From Vespula vulgaris (lineage: Eukaryota > Arthropoda > Insecta > Hymenoptera > Vespidae): a stretch of DNA of 64,000 bases. The notes below the pieces were generated by a model, which was given only the letters and a program-made list of their open reading frames with translations, had not been told where the DNA came from and did no database searches. Shown one piece after another: positions 60,640 through 64,000 of the stretch. The DNA lies in assembly GCF_905475345.1 (NCBI RefSeq), contig NC_066604.1, positions 3,440,001-3,504,000 of the forward strand, given 5' to 3'. A program made the translations under genes and the position numbers. Every line of letters starts with the position of its first letter. Positions within the stretch are counted from its first letter, which is position 1.

Positions 60640-63600
60640 TATTTGGCAGTTACACACGGATGCGTTCGTGTTATATATCAAGGTTTATTCGACTCGCTCG
60701 AAAAGTAAGAGGTCGATGCCGCTTCCGTTAAATTATTAAAATGTACGTTCTGGCTTTAATCGTATTTTCGTAATGTAAAAGTCAGTGTAACGGCACGAAC
60801 GGATAGGTACTCTAGCGAATCTAGAACACGTCCGTTCTTTAAACACAAATGTCTAAATAGCGACCTGATTTTCGTTGTTTTTTTTTTTTCAAATTTTCCT
60901 CAAAGTATCTATGTAAAAAGTATTTTTATTCACTTTCCATATATACGTATATATATTTTATATATGTATATATGAATACATATATTCTATGTTTGCAATA
61001 TTTTAAATGAGACATTAGGAGAGGAAGTTTCGTTATTATCAATGAGAATTTCCATCGAAAAAAAAATTCAGTAGTATAGGAAGACCATTTTTTTTCTTTT
61101 TTTCTAATGTTATTATAGCATTCTCGCGTACGAAGCATTTCAATTCCGACACGAGTTATACGGTGAATTGGAGGAATGAAAAAAATAAAAAAATAACAAA
61201 AAATAAAAAAAAACTAAAGAAGGAATGAGATTCAACCGCGTGCAAACCACTCATCGCCGACCATACTTAACGATAAAAGTGTACCGCGTCAATGACCTTG
61301 CGTACATGCGTACGGGCTAAAAGTGCAGGCGGCGAATAAAATGCCCTCGACTATATCAAAAGCATTCAATTTTACAATGGCCATGGAAATTGTTTGGGTT
61401 AAAGAAAAGTACTAAAGGAACGAGCTTCTTATATTTACGGAATATGTGTGAATTTATTTTATGGTCTGTTTTAAACCCATGGATTTATTTATGATTAATA
61501 ATGAAATTAGAATTTAATTAAGTTCATTGTAAAGTTTTATATGTTTTATTTAAAAGATTTTATTTATTGAATTCTTTGCATCTCTAACATATAACATTTC
61601 ATTTTCAGTTAATAAAATACATATCGATAGGAAATAGTTTAATTTTAAAATTACATTTAAATTCATAAAAAATTTCACGTAAATGTATATGAAATCTTTG
61701 TATTTGATATTTCTCAGAAATAATTTTAATATCTCCTCGTCAATCATGTCCGAAGATTATTACATGCTTTCAGTTTTTTAGAGATATCATTTTATTATAT
61801 GATTTAATTATATTTAATTAGATTTATTTTCGTAAATGAAAGTTCTATATGTTACAGAATTGAAGATGCATTGAGAGTGAATAGAACTTTTTGGTAAATC
61901 TAATGAAATATAAAATAAAAAATACTACATGAACTTTAAATATCGCAAACCTTTGGCTACTTCGAAATGAATTCAGTCGTCTTACTCGTTACTTTTAAAT
62001 CGGCGTTTCAGGCTCGACCTCGTCTCGGGTGTTAATAAGCTCTTGGCTTCTTCCATGGCGAGCAAAGTTAATCGGATTCGGCGAGGCTTAGTGACGAAAC
62101 TTTGCGGAAGAAAAAAGTCAAATGCGAAACACATAGCTAGCGATGGTTCCTTTGGTCGTTGCAAAAAGATGTCTCATTTAATATTAATTATATGTATTCC
62201 ATGAACCAACACTCGATTTTTCATTGAAAATGAAGAGCTTGCATTCTTGCCATTCCATTTTTTCTCTTTTTTTATTTTCTTTTGTTTTTATTATAGCATG
62301 CTCATCGTAATAAGATAGATTTTATATATTCTCTCATTTTTTGTTTTCATTTAAAATTTGAAATCATTGCATATTGAAATAGGGATCTTCTTTTATGTTT
62401 GGTGTTTCGTGTATGAAAAAAGTACTCTCATGGATTTCGAGAGTCACTCATGTGGGTACTTTTATGTATCTTTTAATTCGCTTCGAACGGAATATACAAA
62501 TCGTTGAAAGATAAGTACATTAAAAGTAACTTTTCAAACGATTATCGATTTATAAACGTATCATGAATAATGAAGCATAAAATTGTTCCTTGTGTAGTTA
62601 TTTTATTTGAAAAGTATTTTTAGTTTTCATTGGAAGTTAACAAGTAAAATAATAAGTAAAAGTGATTTTTAAGACAATTTTAATTAATTAGTGAATCATT
62701 AAAGAAATATAAAATTTGTCTGCTTGCACAATTATCGTATCTATCATCGGTTATTAATTGATAATAATTTTGGAAGTGTAAATAAATTTTTGAATGAAGA
62801 CAATCTTATTATTGTTGTTCAAAAAGATGGTCGCTTGTTTAATCAATGGGAAGCAAGAAAAATAAATAAGAACGAACCTACAAATAATGAATTACTTAGA
62901 GAGAAACACGTATAGATGTGGACGAGTCGCCTAAGTAAAATTGGAATAGCAGGAAAGCTTACACCCTTAAAAAAAAGAAGAAAAAAGAAAAAATAAGTGG
63001 AAGGTTTCGTAGGAAAAGGGTTGAGGGCAGAGAAGCGTGTAATTTTGTCGCGGACTGTACATGGAGCTTTGGGACAATAGCTTCGCCGTGGTGGCACGCA
63101 ATCCGAACGCAACCGCGTGCTTAGTGAGGAAGGTTAGGATCGAGCATGCGCCTGAAAATATTTTGTCCATGCGACGCGACTTTGTCCGCCTCTGTCGAGA
63201 GGCCTAACGGAGTTTTTTGGGGTAGGTCCTGGAAACTCTCGGCTCGTCGAAACGCACAGCCCTTCGAGAAAGGTTCGAGAAAGGGAGAAGTCTCTGTCTC
63301 GACTTTAGAAAAATTACAAAATATTTACTTCGTTTAGAAATAAGTCTTGCTTTATTTAATGACTATGTAAATTGGTCAAATTATGCGGGAATTTTTATTT
63401 AGGTATTTATATTCTTAATGGTTTGTCATACATAAATGTCGTTTCATTAATAATTATACAAAATGGTAAAACTATGGAAATTCTGGTTAGAAATTTTTAC
63501 AAAAAATGAAAATCTAACGATACCTATTTATAAATTAATCCAATAATTATACAAAATGGTCAAAAAAGAAATTTTTTTGATTAGAATATATTAAAAAGAT

Positions 63601-64000
63601 AAAAGATATAAAAGGACATTTATGAATCGATACAATAATTTTTGAATCCCTTCATCTCATTTTTTCTCAAGAAAATTGCAACATTGGTCAACACTTTGAA
63701 GAAAGTCTTTCAAAATTTCCTCTAAACAGAACATAAGCTATTTTTTCATCGAGGACTTTCCAAAACGATATGTAGAATGAGTGGTATTTTCGAAGCAGTG
63801 ATATTCGGTATTTCGGCCGATCGAGATCGATCGAGCTCGTGCATCGTTTACAACGGTTGTTTCCTTTCGATTGAAAAAACGATCGAGGGGAGTTAAAAAA
63901 AGAGAGAGAGAGTGGGAGATTTTTTCAAGTAGCGATACACAGAACTCGCGAGGGTGCGTGCGTGAATGGCCGCATGGCCGACTCGGTCATTCGCCCTCGA
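60640..64000. other. Mixed-composition DNA to window end, no gene seen
   Basis: CpG-rich patches at 61240-61350, 61980-62160 and 63000-63280 interrupt AT-rich sequence. GATCGA-rich palindromic words cluster at 63815-63845 and a GGCCGCATGGCCG word lies near 63968. No ORF with recognisable features. Confidence 0.35.

Overview
The window is nuclear DNA of a multicellular eukaryote, most likely an insect and perhaps a hymenopteran. The evidence is AT-rich intergenic DNA with undepleted CpG, introns of about 55-145 nt with GTAAGT-type donors, long GA/TA microsatellites, and a C2H2 zinc-finger gene. There are no prokaryotic features. The organism is inferred; no species can be named from the sequence.

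Only one conventional protein gene is clear: a two-exon minus-strand gene for a 692-aa C2H2 zinc-finger protein (9482-11704). A second, weaker gene is a 71-aa minus-strand ORF (1608-1823) whose ATG directly follows a splice acceptor, with a 5' noncoding exon and a poly(A) signal. Between them lies a large foldback structure (3340-5540). Its inner 1.17-kb element carries two opposed arrays of a ~60-bp unit, with 12 copies of a CTCF-like core (GCTAGATGGCG and variants).

The most unusual part is 12.7-43.1 kb, a mosaic of one composite repeat family in both orientations. It holds: (i) a ~4-kb block at 13572-17562 repeated almost identically at 35987-39962; (ii) at least 11 copies of a structured hairpin module, plus palindromic ACACTC...GAGTGT sites; (iii) two satellite arrays, of 210 bp (18.3-19.7 kb) and 224 bp (40.4-43.1 kb), related to each other at low identity; and (iv) three plus-strand paralogous multi-exon units (20.7, 23.4 and 30.3 kb). 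Read on the minus strand, each satellite monomer is one exon (132 or 145 nt) plus one ~78-nt intron with AG acceptor and GT donor. Single-copy exons downstream of each array align, splice sites included, with the exons of the plus-strand units. My reading is a family of spliced, probably mostly noncoding, transcription units whose internal exon-intron cassettes have been amplified into satellite DNA.

From 43.1 kb to the end I see no convincing coding gene. There is a small foldback element (43.3-43.7 kb), a GC- and GA-rich stretch (46.3-47.9 kb) that could be a promoter or 5' region, many microsatellites, one candidate exon (56491-56673) and one 30-codon ORF with a perfect Kozak context (55637). 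This part may be regulatory or intronic DNA of a gene mostly outside the window.
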